Assembly: GCA_018334595.1 (NCBI GenBank)
Contig: JAGXLQ010000028.1
Location: 1 to 11,090, forward strand
From: Candidatus Bipolaricaulota bacterium
GTDB taxonomy: Bacteria; Bipolaricaulota; Bipolaricaulia; M55B111
Length of the DNA: 11,090 bases
Direction: 5' to 3'
Part shown: piece after piece, positions 1 to 5,451 of the stretch
How the letters are laid out: the number at the start of each line of letters is the position of its first letter
How positions within the stretch are numbered: the first letter of the stretch is position 1
The notes under the pieces: model-generated
Told to the model about the DNA's origin: nothing
Database searches by the model: none
What the model saw: only the letters and a program-made list of their open reading frames with translations
Position numbers and translations under genes: made by a program

Positions 1-1
1 C

Positions 2-1150
2 GATCCCTGGCAAGCGGCAGGGATCTTCCAGGAGCTAGGTACCGAGGTTCAGGCCAACCTGCTCAGCCGTATGCCCTCGGATGACTCCGTCGACCTGTTG
101 CAGGAATTGCCGGAAAGTGAACGGCAGTCCGTCCTAGAGCGCCTTGATGAACTAACCAGAAAACGGTTCAAGAGCCTGCTCAAGTACCCAAAGGACACGG
201 CGGGCGGGACCATGTCCCTTGAGGTAGTCAGCCTTCCCGAATCGATGGACGTGGGGACCGCCATTGAAGAACTACGGAATATGCAGAAGCAGTTAGAGGA
301 GATAAACTACGTCTACGTTACCGACGGAGATGGAAAGCTGGCGGGAGTATTGCCGTTGAGAAATATTGCCTTCCGCGACCCCGATATGTACCTGCGGGAC
401 GTCATGAACGAGGACGTGAAGACGGTATCTCCGGAATTCGATCGTGAGAAGGTAGCAAGGATATTTGACAAGTACGATTACATTGCGCTTCCCGTGGTAG
501 ATCACGCTGGGAGGTTGCTCGGCGTGATCACCTTTGATGATGTAATAGACATTCTGCGTCAAGAGAGCACCGAGGACATGCTGGAAATGGTGGGGATCAG
601 CGGCGCGGCGGAGGAATCTATCTGGACCCCCTGGAGCACATCCGTAAAGCACAGGCTGCCGTGGCTGGTGGTGAACCTGGGGACGGCACTGTTAGCTGCT
701 GTTGTGGTCGGCCTATTCGAAGACACGATTGCTCGGTTTGCCGTGCTCGCCGTGTTTATGCCCGTGATTGCGGGCCAGGGGGGAAATTCTGGAGCACAGA
801 CCGTTTCCATCCTCGTCCGGGGCATCGCCCTGGGTGAGATCGGTTTAGCGCAAAGCAAGAGGGCGCTGATCAAGGAGACGACGCTGGGGTTGGCTCACGG
901 GCTGGTAATCGGTTTTATCGTCGCCGGTATTGCCTACGCCTGGACTGGCTCGGTCAAGATGGCATTGATCGTCGGTATTTCCATGATCTTGAGCATGGTC
1001 GTCGCTGGTATAGCTGGCGTGGTAATTCCACTGGGGTTGAGAAGGGTCGGGTATGACCCCGCCCTGTCCGCGACGATCTGGATGACGACGATCACGGACG
1101 TAGCGGGGTTTCTATTTCTCCTAGGACTTGGTGCCTGGCTGTTAACGTAG
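2..1150 (+). CDS. mgtE: MgtE-family magnesium transporter, 5' partial
   Basis: Inner-membrane Mg2+ channel/transporter; 382 codons are in the window and the N-terminus lies beyond the left edge. The frame is open from base 2, and the 23 codons before the first ATG (base 71) read as MgtE N-domain repeat (LGTEVQANLLSRMPSDD), so that ATG is internal. Order: end of the N domain, the linker motif TAGGTM, two CBS domains (about residues 85-195 of the partial protein), then five membrane helices. The signature FMPVIAGQGGNSGAQ followed by LVRGIALGEI is the conserved MgtE pore segment. The Asp in TTITDVAGF of the last helix (residue 366 of the partial) matches the Mg2+-coordinating pore Asp of Thermus MgtE. 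In the family the CBS and N domains sense cytosolic Mg2+ and close the pore. No frameshift is seen. Any Mg2+ riboswitch would be upstream and out of view. Confidence 0.96.
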   Translation, partial: DPWQAAGIFQELGTEVQANLLSRMPSDDSVDLLQELPESERQSVLERLDELTRKRFKSLLKYPKDTAGGTMSLEVVSLPESMDVGTAIEELRNMQKQLEEINYVYVTDGDGKLAGVLPLRNIAFRDPDMYLRDVMNEDVKTVSPEFDREKVARIFDKYDYIALPVVDHAGRLLGVITFDDVIDILRQESTEDMLEMVGISGAAEESIWTPWSTSVKHRLPWLVVNLGTALLAAVVVGLFEDTIARFAVLAVFMPVIAGQGGNSGAQTVSILVRGIALGEIGLAQSKRALIKETTLGLAHGLVIGFIVAGIAYAWTGSVKMALIVGISMILSMVVAGIAGVVIPLGLRRVGYDPALSATIWMTTITDVAGFLFLLGLGAWLLT

Positions 1151-1181
1151 AGCACGGGGGAGCCCATCTAGTGGGATAGAG

Positions 1182-1256
1182 TAACCCGCCAAAAATTTTA
1201 AAATCACCCCTCGATGTAGTATAATATTTCGTAATAAATCCGTCTTTGGTGGGTTA
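1182..1256. repeat. Imperfect inverted repeat, 12-base arms
   Basis: TAACCCGCCAAA at 1182-1193 can pair with TTTGGTGGGTTA at 1245-1256 over 12 positions, eleven Watson-Crick and one G-T. The 51-base spacer is AT-rich and contains TATAAT (1220-1225). As RNA it could be a long-looped hairpin; as DNA the arms could be two half-sites of an operator around a promoter, or the ends of a very small decayed element. No target-site duplication was seen. Confidence 0.5.
1197..1225 (+). promoter_or_regulatory. Possible weak sigma-70 promoter
   Basis: A consensus -10 box TATAAT (1220-1225) has TTTAAA (1197-1202) 17 bases before it, which matches the -35 consensus at only four of six positions. The AT-rich setting makes chance matches likely. 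It lies inside the inverted repeat and would transcribe towards the small ORF at 1349. Confidence 0.28.
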
Positions 1257-1348
1257 TGTAGATCTTAAACATATCGGCTATATCCATTTGATATATCTTT
1301 AATATGACTTTAGCGTCGACTTCATGCTCTAATTTTTGGGGAGGCGAT

Positions 1349-1537
1349 ATTATCAGTTCCTCTCAAAAGGTCAAGTACATCCGCAGCAGAATGGATAAAC
1401 CAGATTGGGAGTTAGCGGAAGAGTTGGATGAAACAATATACTACGTTTGGTTGGTAAAAGAGGTAAAACGAAATCCAAATTTGCAGAGAAAGCGGGGCCA
1501 CATAAGGCAGTATAATACAAATCAAGAAATTTCTTAG
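1349..1537 (+). CDS. Small helix-turn-helix-like hypothetical protein
   Basis: Not assigned to a family. The frame reads about 60 residues. Its core LAEELDETIYYVWLVKEVKR fits the classic HTH pattern: Ala at position 5, a turn residue (Asp) at 9, Val at 15, hydrophobics between. It is basic after the motif. The start is uncertain. A good Shine-Dalgarno, GGGGAGG (1338-1344), sits four bases before an in-frame ATT at 1349, a very rare start codon. The in-frame ATG at 1304 has no ribosome site, and the ATG at 1391 would leave a 48-residue protein beginning MDKPDWELAEEL. The reading therefore has a ribosome site and a plausible fold but no normal start at the right place, so it may be an ATT-started gene, a decayed regulator, or chance. 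Base composition is more AT-rich than its neighbours. It could be a local DNA-binding regulator, but no partner can be named. Confidence 0.38.
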   Translation: MISSSQKVKYIRSRMDKPDWELAEELDETIYYVWLVKEVKRNPNLQRKRGHIRQYNTNQEIS

Positions 1538-1792
1538 TTCGGTTAGAATTGGAGAGATGGTTATATAGATTCCGGGTCAATAGATCTTCTAGGTTGTCAG
1601 GGAGAAGGTATCGCTGTAGCCGCCTGTCTGAAATATTGGCTAACCAACTTATTATCGGGTTAGAGCGGGGCAATCGGGTCTCCGGAATTTACCGGTCGCC
1701 GTATCTCGCTGTCCCACCAGTTACCGCCCTCTTTACCCTGGAGCTCGATTTTCTCCTGGTGCGTTTTTCGGGACTTTTCAGGAGGGGGTAGG

Positions 1793-2182
1793 ATGGAAGG
1801 AAGTAAAGTATTATCTTTCTTGGTCTTTTCACTCCTAGCAGTTGGTCTGATCGTCGGGATATCTTTGCCCGGATTTTCTGCGGCCGACGCGCCAAAAACC
1901 GAGATATCCGATACCGTCATCGAGAGGATGCTCACCTTTATCCACAGCGCGGCGGAGCTCGTCGGTAAGGGCCTAGTCAACTTGATTAACGTGATCTCCG
2001 GGGTCAACGTGGATGAGCTGGAACAACCACTTGGCTACCTAGGCATTTTGACCGCCTCTCTTATCTTGTTTGGCGCCATCAAGGCAGCGCAGAAGATCGT
2101 CTGGTTTTTTGTCCTGCTGGGCTGGGGCCTCATTATAGTCAGGATAGTGCTCGAGGCGCTGGACAACGCGCCGTCCGTCTAA
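1793..2182 (+). CDS. Hypothetical membrane protein, 129 aa
   Basis: I do not recognise this family. The start ATG is well supported by AGGAGGGG five bases upstream. Residues 7-30 are a hydrophobic stretch ending GFSA-AD, readable as a signal peptide or an N-terminal anchor. Residues 41-70 form a probable amphipathic helix with Glu, Arg, His and Lys at intervals. Two close hydrophobic segments follow (about 82-98 and 102-120), joined by a short basic loop (KAAQK), then a short acidic tail. There are no Cys residues and no enzymatic motif. Composition returns to that of the core genes, so it is probably a real resident gene even though the gap before it is odd. It may be transcribed alone. A structural or pore-forming inner-membrane role is possible but would be a guess. 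Confidence 0.82.
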   Translation: MEGSKVLSFLVFSLLAVGLIVGISLPGFSAADAPKTEISDTVIERMLTFIHSAAELVGKGLVNLINVISGVNVDELEQPLGYLGILTASLILFGAIKAAQKIVWFFVLLGWGLIIVRIVLEALDNAPSV

Positions 2183-2187
2183 GGACT

Positions 2188-2207
2188 TCCCCGGTGCTGG
2201 TCGGGGA
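2188..2207 (+). terminator. Short GC hairpin after membrane gene, weak terminator candidate
   Basis: TCCCCG (2188-2193) pairs with CGGGGA (2202-2207) around an eight-base loop, five bases after the stop codon. There is no T-run directly behind it, so it is at best a weak or factor-assisted terminator. Confidence 0.22.
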
Positions 2208-2257
2208 GCCGGCAATGAAGGAGACTGAGGCGGTGACGTTTCCTTTTTAACTTTTCG

Positions 2258-2286
2258 TTGTTGAACCCGGGCTGTCTCATTACAAT
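2258..2286 (+). promoter_or_regulatory. Sigma-70 promoter for the DUF2177 gene
   Basis: TTGTTG (2258-2263), a 17-base spacer, then TACAAT (2281-2286). Transcription would start near 2293, leaving a leader of about 24 bases before the ATG at 2317. Position in an intergenic gap and exact spacing support it. Confidence 0.5.
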
Positions 2287-2316
2287 TGGGTAAACATATC
2301 GCGGAGATGAACGACC

Positions 2317-2727
2317 ATGAACGTCTATAGAGGGTTTCTTCTTTACCTGATTATGCTGGGGGCATTTTTTGCTATTGACATGACCTGGTTGGGGGTCGTT
2401 GCCCGCGGGTTTTACCGTAACCAGCTCGGCCCACTCATGGCCGACTCGGTAAACTGGCTTGCAGCGATCATTTTCTATTTGCTGTTTATCGTCGGCGTTT
2501 TGCTATTTGTCGTCAACCCGGCTCTGGATGAGGGGTCCCTGTGGCGGGCTGTGGGTATGGGGATACTGTTTGGGGTTATCACCTACTCCACTTACGACCT
2601 GACTAACCTCTCTACCCTGCAGGGGTGGCCGCTCAAGATGACGATAGTGGATATAATCTGGGGCGGCGTCCTGTCTGCCAGTATTTCCGTGGTTGGCTAC
2701 CTTGTGTATAACGCGTTGTGGGGTTAG
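2317..2727 (+). CDS. DUF2177 family integral membrane protein
   Basis: A 136-aa inner-membrane protein of the DUF2177 family, whose function is not known to me. Recognised by the family's conserved pattern: DMTWLGVVARGFYRNQLG near the N-terminus, then FYLLFIVGVLLFVVNPAL, GSLWRAVGMGILFGVITY, STYDLTNLSTLQGWPL and VDIIWGGVLSA. Four hydrophobic segments lie at about residues 5-25, 45-67, 76-96 and 107-133. The length is normal for the family. GGAG (2303-2306) sits ten bases before the ATG; an overlapping ATG at 2307 is out of frame. A promoter of its own precedes it and a perfect hairpin follows, so it is likely a one-gene unit. Charged and polar residues (Asp, Asn, Arg) kept inside or next to membrane helices suggest binding or transport, but this is inference only. 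Confidence 0.93.
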   Translation: MNVYRGFLLYLIMLGAFFAIDMTWLGVVARGFYRNQLGPLMADSVNWLAAIIFYLLFIVGVLLFVVNPALDEGSLWRAVGMGILFGVITYSTYDLTNLSTLQGWPLKMTIVDIIWGGVLSASISVVGYLVYNALWG

Positions 2728-2731
2728 ATAG

Positions 2732-2751
2732 TCCTCCCGGAAAAGGGAGGA
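2732..2751 (+). terminator. Perfect 7-bp hairpin after DUF2177 gene
   Basis: TCCTCCC (2732-2738) pairs perfectly with GGGAGGA (2745-2751) over the loop GGAAAA, four bases after the stop codon. No T-tract follows, so it may terminate poorly or may protect the mRNA end. The GGGAGGA arm is 40 bases from the next start, too far to be its ribosome site. Confidence 0.35.
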
Positions 2752-2791
2752 GAAGAGTCACTTTCGCTCAAAATCTGCTCGGGGGAATACT

Positions 2792-3565
2792 ATGCTAACA
2801 GATAAAAAGATCTTAATCACCGGCGTTCGGAACAAACGTTCAGCCGCGTACTGGATATTGCAGGAGGTCCTCGACCAGGGTGCGGACGTCGTCCTGACGA
2901 CTCCTGACCTGGAGAGGACGGAGAAGGTCGTGGATAGGTTACCGGAGTCGCCACCCGTCTGGTACCTGGACGTGACCGAAACCGATTCTATAGAGGAGAC
3001 CAAGGAGAAGCTGAAAGACAGGTGGGGAACCCTGGACGGGTTGGTCCACTCTATCGCTTACGCCGACAGGGATTGCATCAATTCCGATTTCTTCCAGGCC
3101 GACAGGGAACAGATACTGGAAGGCTTTGATATTTCCAGTTTTTCCCTCTTCACCCTGGCAAAGGAGTTCAGCGGACTTATGGGTGATTCGGGCAGCATCG
3201 TCTCCTTAAGCTTCGAGACCGATAAAGTATGGCCGCCTTATGGCTGGATGAATTTCTTCAAGATCGCCCTGGAGTACCTAAGCAGGATGATCGCGGTCGG
3301 GCTCGGGCAACAGGGTATTCGGGCTAACGTAATATCTGCGGGAACGATGAAGACCCTCTCTGCCAGGGGAATACCAGGTTTTTCCGAGATGGCTAACGAG
3401 TACGAGAAGGCGGCGCCGTTGGACTGGGACAGCAGCGACTCTCAGAAGTTCGTCGCCGACGCGTGCGGCTGGCTGTTGTCCGATGATTCTGAGATGGTTA
3501 CCGGAGAAGTCATTCACGTTGACGGGGGGATGAACGCCAGGTCCGGTTTTGTTATCCAGGATTGA
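2792..3565 (+). CDS. fabI: Enoyl-[acyl-carrier-protein] reductase, InhA-like FabI
   Basis: NAD(P)H-dependent reduction of trans-2-enoyl-ACP, the last step of each type II fatty-acid elongation cycle, in the cytosol. Short-chain dehydrogenase fold of 257 aa, close to the usual 255-270. Residues 8-22 (LITGVRNKRSAAYWI) match the FabI nucleotide-binding loop. LDV at 59-61 is the adenine-contact motif and LDGLVHSIAYADR at 81-93 the following strand. The catalytic FabI motif Tyr-X6-Lys is present (Tyr150, Lys157), in the sequence PPYGWMNFFKIALEYLSRM. Phe141 lies nine residues before Tyr150, exactly as Phe149 does before Tyr158 in mycobacterial InhA. The end TGEVIHVDGGMNARSG is typical. GGGGGA lies five bases before the ATG. 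It has no fab neighbours and appears to stand alone. Confidence in FabI over a generic SDR is high; chain-length preference cannot be read. Confidence 0.92.
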   Translation: MLTDKKILITGVRNKRSAAYWILQEVLDQGADVVLTTPDLERTEKVVDRLPESPPVWYLDVTETDSIEETKEKLKDRWGTLDGLVHSIAYADRDCINSDFFQADREQILEGFDISSFSLFTLAKEFSGLMGDSGSIVSLSFETDKVWPPYGWMNFFKIALEYLSRMIAVGLGQQGIRANVISAGTMKTLSARGIPGFSEMANEYEKAAPLDWDSSDSQKFVADACGWLLSDDSEMVTGEVIHVDGGMNARSGFVIQD

Positions 3566-3571
3566 CTTTGT

Positions 3572-3600
3572 TTGAAAGTAATGCCGCCTCTCAGTATACT
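3572..3600 (+). promoter_or_regulatory. Strong sigma-70 promoter for the ferredoxin
   Basis: TTGAAA (3572-3577), exactly 17 bases, then TATACT (3595-3600), placed seven bases after the fabI stop codon. Transcription would begin near 3607 and leave a 5' leader of about 64 AT-rich bases before the ferredoxin ATG. This is one of the two best promoters in the window. Confidence 0.75.
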
Positions 3601-3670
3601 AAGTTGAAATTTGTAGAGATTTTAGTCAGTGTGACGAACAGATATTACTACCAAATATTAGGAGGTAAAA

Positions 3671-3871
3671 ATGGCGAAAGTATGGGTCGATCAGGACACA
3701 TGTATTAGTGATGAGATCTGCGCGTCCATGTATCCCGAAATTTTTGAGATGCGCGACGATAACAAGGCTCACGTAATTGAAGGGAAGGAAGAGCTAGAGG
3801 GAGAGGAGCTGGAGCAGGCCAAGGAAGCCGCCGATACCTGTCCGGTAGCGGCAATTCACGTAGAAGAATAG
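3671..3871 (+). CDS. Mono-cluster ferredoxin, Asp-ligand type
   Basis: Small acidic electron carrier of 66 aa with one Fe-S cluster, cytosolic. It has only three Cys: Cys11, Cys17 and Cys57 (followed by Pro), with Asp14 where most [4Fe-4S] ferredoxins have the second Cys (CISDEIC). The spacing matches Pyrococcus furiosus ferredoxin, whose cluster ligands are Cys11, Asp14, Cys17 and Cys56 and whose cluster converts readily between [4Fe-4S] and [3Fe-4S]. The overall form (VWVDQDTC at the start, a long acidic helix at 40-55, DTCPVAAIHVEE at the end) is that of Thermotoga/Pyrococcus-type ferredoxins. AGGAGGT sits four bases before the ATG. With a strong promoter before it and an intrinsic terminator behind, it is a well expressed single-gene unit. 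Its redox partners are not encoded here. Confidence 0.93.
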   Translation: MAKVWVDQDTCISDEICASMYPEIFEMRDDNKAHVIEGKEELEGEELEQAKEAADTCPVAAIHVEE

Positions 3872-3882
3872 ATAGCGACAAG

Positions 3883-3921
3883 AAAGAGGGCCGGCACAAG
3901 TCCAGCCCTCTTTTGCTTTTT
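3883..3921 (+). terminator. Rho-independent terminator of the ferredoxin gene
   Basis: AAAGAGGGC (3883-3891) pairs with GCCCTCTTT (3905-3913), a 9-bp stem with two further inner G-C pairs possible. It is followed by TTTTGCTTTTT (3911-3921). It lies eleven bases after the stop codon. Confidence 0.92.
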
Positions 3922-3943
3922 CAGGACCGAGCGAGGGCCAGAA

Positions 3944-4483
3944 TTGGGAGAACCTTTAGGGCCGAACCCCGTCAAGTTGTTTGTCGGCTTGATATTTAAC
4001 CCCTCCGTCGACGTCGACGGGGTCCAGGACTTACTCGCAAGTAAGATTGGGGAAGTTGACGGGGAGAGTCCGACCTTTTCTTTCGATCACACCGATTACT
4101 ATAGCGAAGAGATGGGCGGGGGCCTGAAGAGGAAGTTCTTCTCCTTTGCCGCTCTTGAAGACCCGGGGTGCCTCGCCGACAGGAAGCTGTTGACCAACGA
4201 AATCGAAGGTAGGTTTGCCGGGCTCTCGAGGGCGAAAGTTCCCAGGCCTATCAACCTGGATCCCGGCTACGTTTGGTTGTCGAAGTTAGTTCTGGCGACG
4301 ACGAAAAACTACTTCCACCGGGTCTACATCGGTAAGGGGATTTACGCTGAGGTGACGTTACGGTTTCAAGGGGGCCGGTTTGTCCCGTTGCCGTGGACCT
4401 ATCCAGACTATAGGTCTTCCGAGTACAGGAACTATTTCAACCGGCTTCGGGATAGCTACAAAGATCAACTGGGGAACGTCTAA
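3944..4483 (+). CDS. DUF4416 family protein
   Basis: A 179-aa soluble protein of the DUF4416 family; the biochemical role is unknown to me. Recognised by its run of conserved blocks: PVKLFVGLIF near the start; FDHTDYYSEEMGGGLKRKF in the middle; LTNEIEGRF; RPINLDPGYV; KLVLATTKNYFHRVYIGKG; IYAEVTLRF; and LPWTYPDYRS at the end. The many invariant Asp, His, Tyr and Lys residues would suit a nucleotide- or metal-binding enzyme, but that is inference. The start is TTG at 3944, chosen because GAGGG (3933-3937) lies six bases upstream and the N-terminal sequence MGEPLGPNPVKLF agrees with family starts. No promoter is seen in the 22 bases behind the ferredoxin terminator, so transcription may come from read-through. 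It carries a perfect 16-base palindrome inside the coding sequence (4005-4020). Confidence 0.88.
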   Translation: MGEPLGPNPVKLFVGLIFNPSVDVDGVQDLLASKIGEVDGESPTFSFDHTDYYSEEMGGGLKRKFFSFAALEDPGCLADRKLLTNEIEGRFAGLSRAKVPRPINLDPGYVWLSKLVLATTKNYFHRVYIGKGIYAEVTLRFQGGRFVPLPWTYPDYRSSEYRNYFNRLRDSYKDQLGNV

Positions 4484-4552
4484 CCTTCATTACGGTACTC
4501 TCTGCAAAATCCGTTTCACCCGGTTATTATCAATATACGAGGTGTCTGTATA

Positions 4553-5413
4553 ATGCGAACTGAGTACAATTTTGAGAGCTTCGCCGAAACACCTGAATAT
4601 CGCCGTCTGAACAGGGAGATGATATCCGGCTGGATTGCGATGATGAAGGAGGCGGGCGAGAAGAGGATAGAACGTGTGCTGGATATCGCGACGGGAATCG
4701 GGACCATGATCCGAATATTCCTCGAGGAGCTGCCGGAAGAGCTCAACCACCCACAGGTAATTTGCCTTGATAAATCTCAGGGAGCACTTGATAAGGCGAG
4801 GGGAAGACTTGGCAGCGCGGTGAGTTCGCTTAAGACGGTTCACGCCACGGCCCAGGAGATGAACATGAAGGGGGGCGATGTATCCCTCGTCCTCTGGGGT
4901 AATGGAATCCACAACCTCTCCAAACCGGACCAACGGGAATCCGTAAAGCGGATAGCGGATGTGCTCGCCAGCGGAGGGTGGTTCTTCTTCAACACCGCGT
5001 TTTACGAGAATTCGAGACCGGAGGAGACCCTGTCCTTTTACAGGTATCAGGTCAAACAGGCCGTAAAGATCCTCAGGGAGAGGGGAGTGGACAGAGACAG
5101 AGGGGGGAGTCGTGCTGAGGCTGCAAAGTATCACCCCCGCGCCTACTATAGGAAGCTGGGGGAGGACGCCGGCCTTAAGATAAAGGACGCCGGCGAGATG
5201 ACCGCCCCTCTTTACAGGGGAGCGTGGGAGGCCATCAGCAGCTTTAGAAATTACGCGTCGGGGGCGCTCCATGGCTACCCGATAGGGGAAGCACAGTCCG
5301 CCCTGCGAGAGGCCGTCGCTCCATCTCTGGAAAAATACGGCCAGGAAGACGAAGAGGGGAACCTCTACATCCCGCGTAGATGGCTCGCCGTGGCGGCGAA
5401 GAAGGTAGGCTGA
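4553..5413 (+). CDS. Class I SAM-dependent methyltransferase
   Basis: A 286-aa Rossmann-fold methyltransferase, probably cytosolic, substrate unknown. Motif I is VLDIATGIGTM (residues 42-52), the SAM-binding glycine-rich loop. The acidic end of strand 2 is Asp73 in VICLDKS. HATAQEMNM (97-105) contacts the adenine side in related enzymes, and DVSLVLWGNGIHNL (109-122) is the motif IV region, like the menaquinone/ubiquinone-type methyltransferase pattern. LASGGWFFFNTAF gives strand 5 and its turn. The C-terminal 120 residues are basic and helical and may recognise the substrate. GAGGTG lies eight bases before the ATG. It converges on the sulfotransferase gene 27 bases away. A small-molecule or lipid/quinone target is possible, but no neighbouring gene identifies the pathway. 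Confidence 0.88.
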   Translation: MRTEYNFESFAETPEYRRLNREMISGWIAMMKEAGEKRIERVLDIATGIGTMIRIFLEELPEELNHPQVICLDKSQGALDKARGRLGSAVSSLKTVHATAQEMNMKGGDVSLVLWGNGIHNLSKPDQRESVKRIADVLASGGWFFFNTAFYENSRPEETLSFYRYQVKQAVKILRERGVDRDRGGSRAEAAKYHPRAYYRKLGEDAGLKIKDAGEMTAPLYRGAWEAISSFRNYASGALHGYPIGEAQSALREAVAPSLEKYGQEDEEGNLYIPRRWLAVAAKKVG

Positions 5414-5419
5414 CCAATG

Positions 5420-5451
5420 TTCGGGATAACCCTCAGGGGTTCAACCCCGAA
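5420..5451. terminator. Nested hairpin between convergent genes
   Basis: TTCGGG (5420-5425) pairs with CCCGAA (5446-5451), and inside it AACCC (5428-5432) pairs with GGGTT (5437-5441) over a TCAG loop. It is symmetric for both strands, lies in the 27-base convergent gap and covers the sulfotransferase stop codon. Neither side has a T-tract, so it is a possible bidirectional terminator rather than a classical one. Confidence 0.4.

Larger units (their letters stand above)
1151..1792. other. 642-base AT-rich gap with little firm coding
   Basis: This is the only long stretch without a confident gene. Bases about 1190-1560 are clearly richer in A+T than the flanks. It holds an imperfect inverted repeat (1182-1256) around a TATAAT box, a small HTH-patterned ORF (1349-1537), a second isolated TATAAT (1511-1516) with no matching -35 box, and then about 250 bases (1538-1792) in which I see nothing convincing except the Shine-Dalgarno AGGAGGGG at 1780-1787 for the next gene. 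No terminator with a T-tract is visible behind mgtE. The composition could mean acquired or decayed DNA or a large regulatory region; the sequence does not decide. Confidence 0.6.

Noticed and set aside
559..873. 104-codon minus-strand frame
   Set aside because: Shadow opposite the mgtE pore region; Ala/Thr/Ser-rich peptide with no motif.
1371..1673. 100-codon minus-strand frame in the AT-rich gap
   Set aside because: No supported start, no domain, and it opposes the better HTH-like plus-strand frame.
1549..1791. 80-codon plus-strand frame starting with TTG
   Set aside because: No ribosome site at the right distance, Arg-rich low-information peptide, no recognisable motif.
4005..4020. Perfect 16-base palindrome CCGTCGACGTCGACGG
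   Set aside because: It sits in the DUF4416 coding sequence and follows from the codons for Ser-Val-Asp-Val-Asp-Gly; a single copy gives no reason to call it a binding site.
4490..5272. 260-codon open frame on the minus strand
   Set aside because: Lies fully opposite the methyltransferase gene, whose motifs and ribosome site are clear; the minus frame has no recognisable domain.
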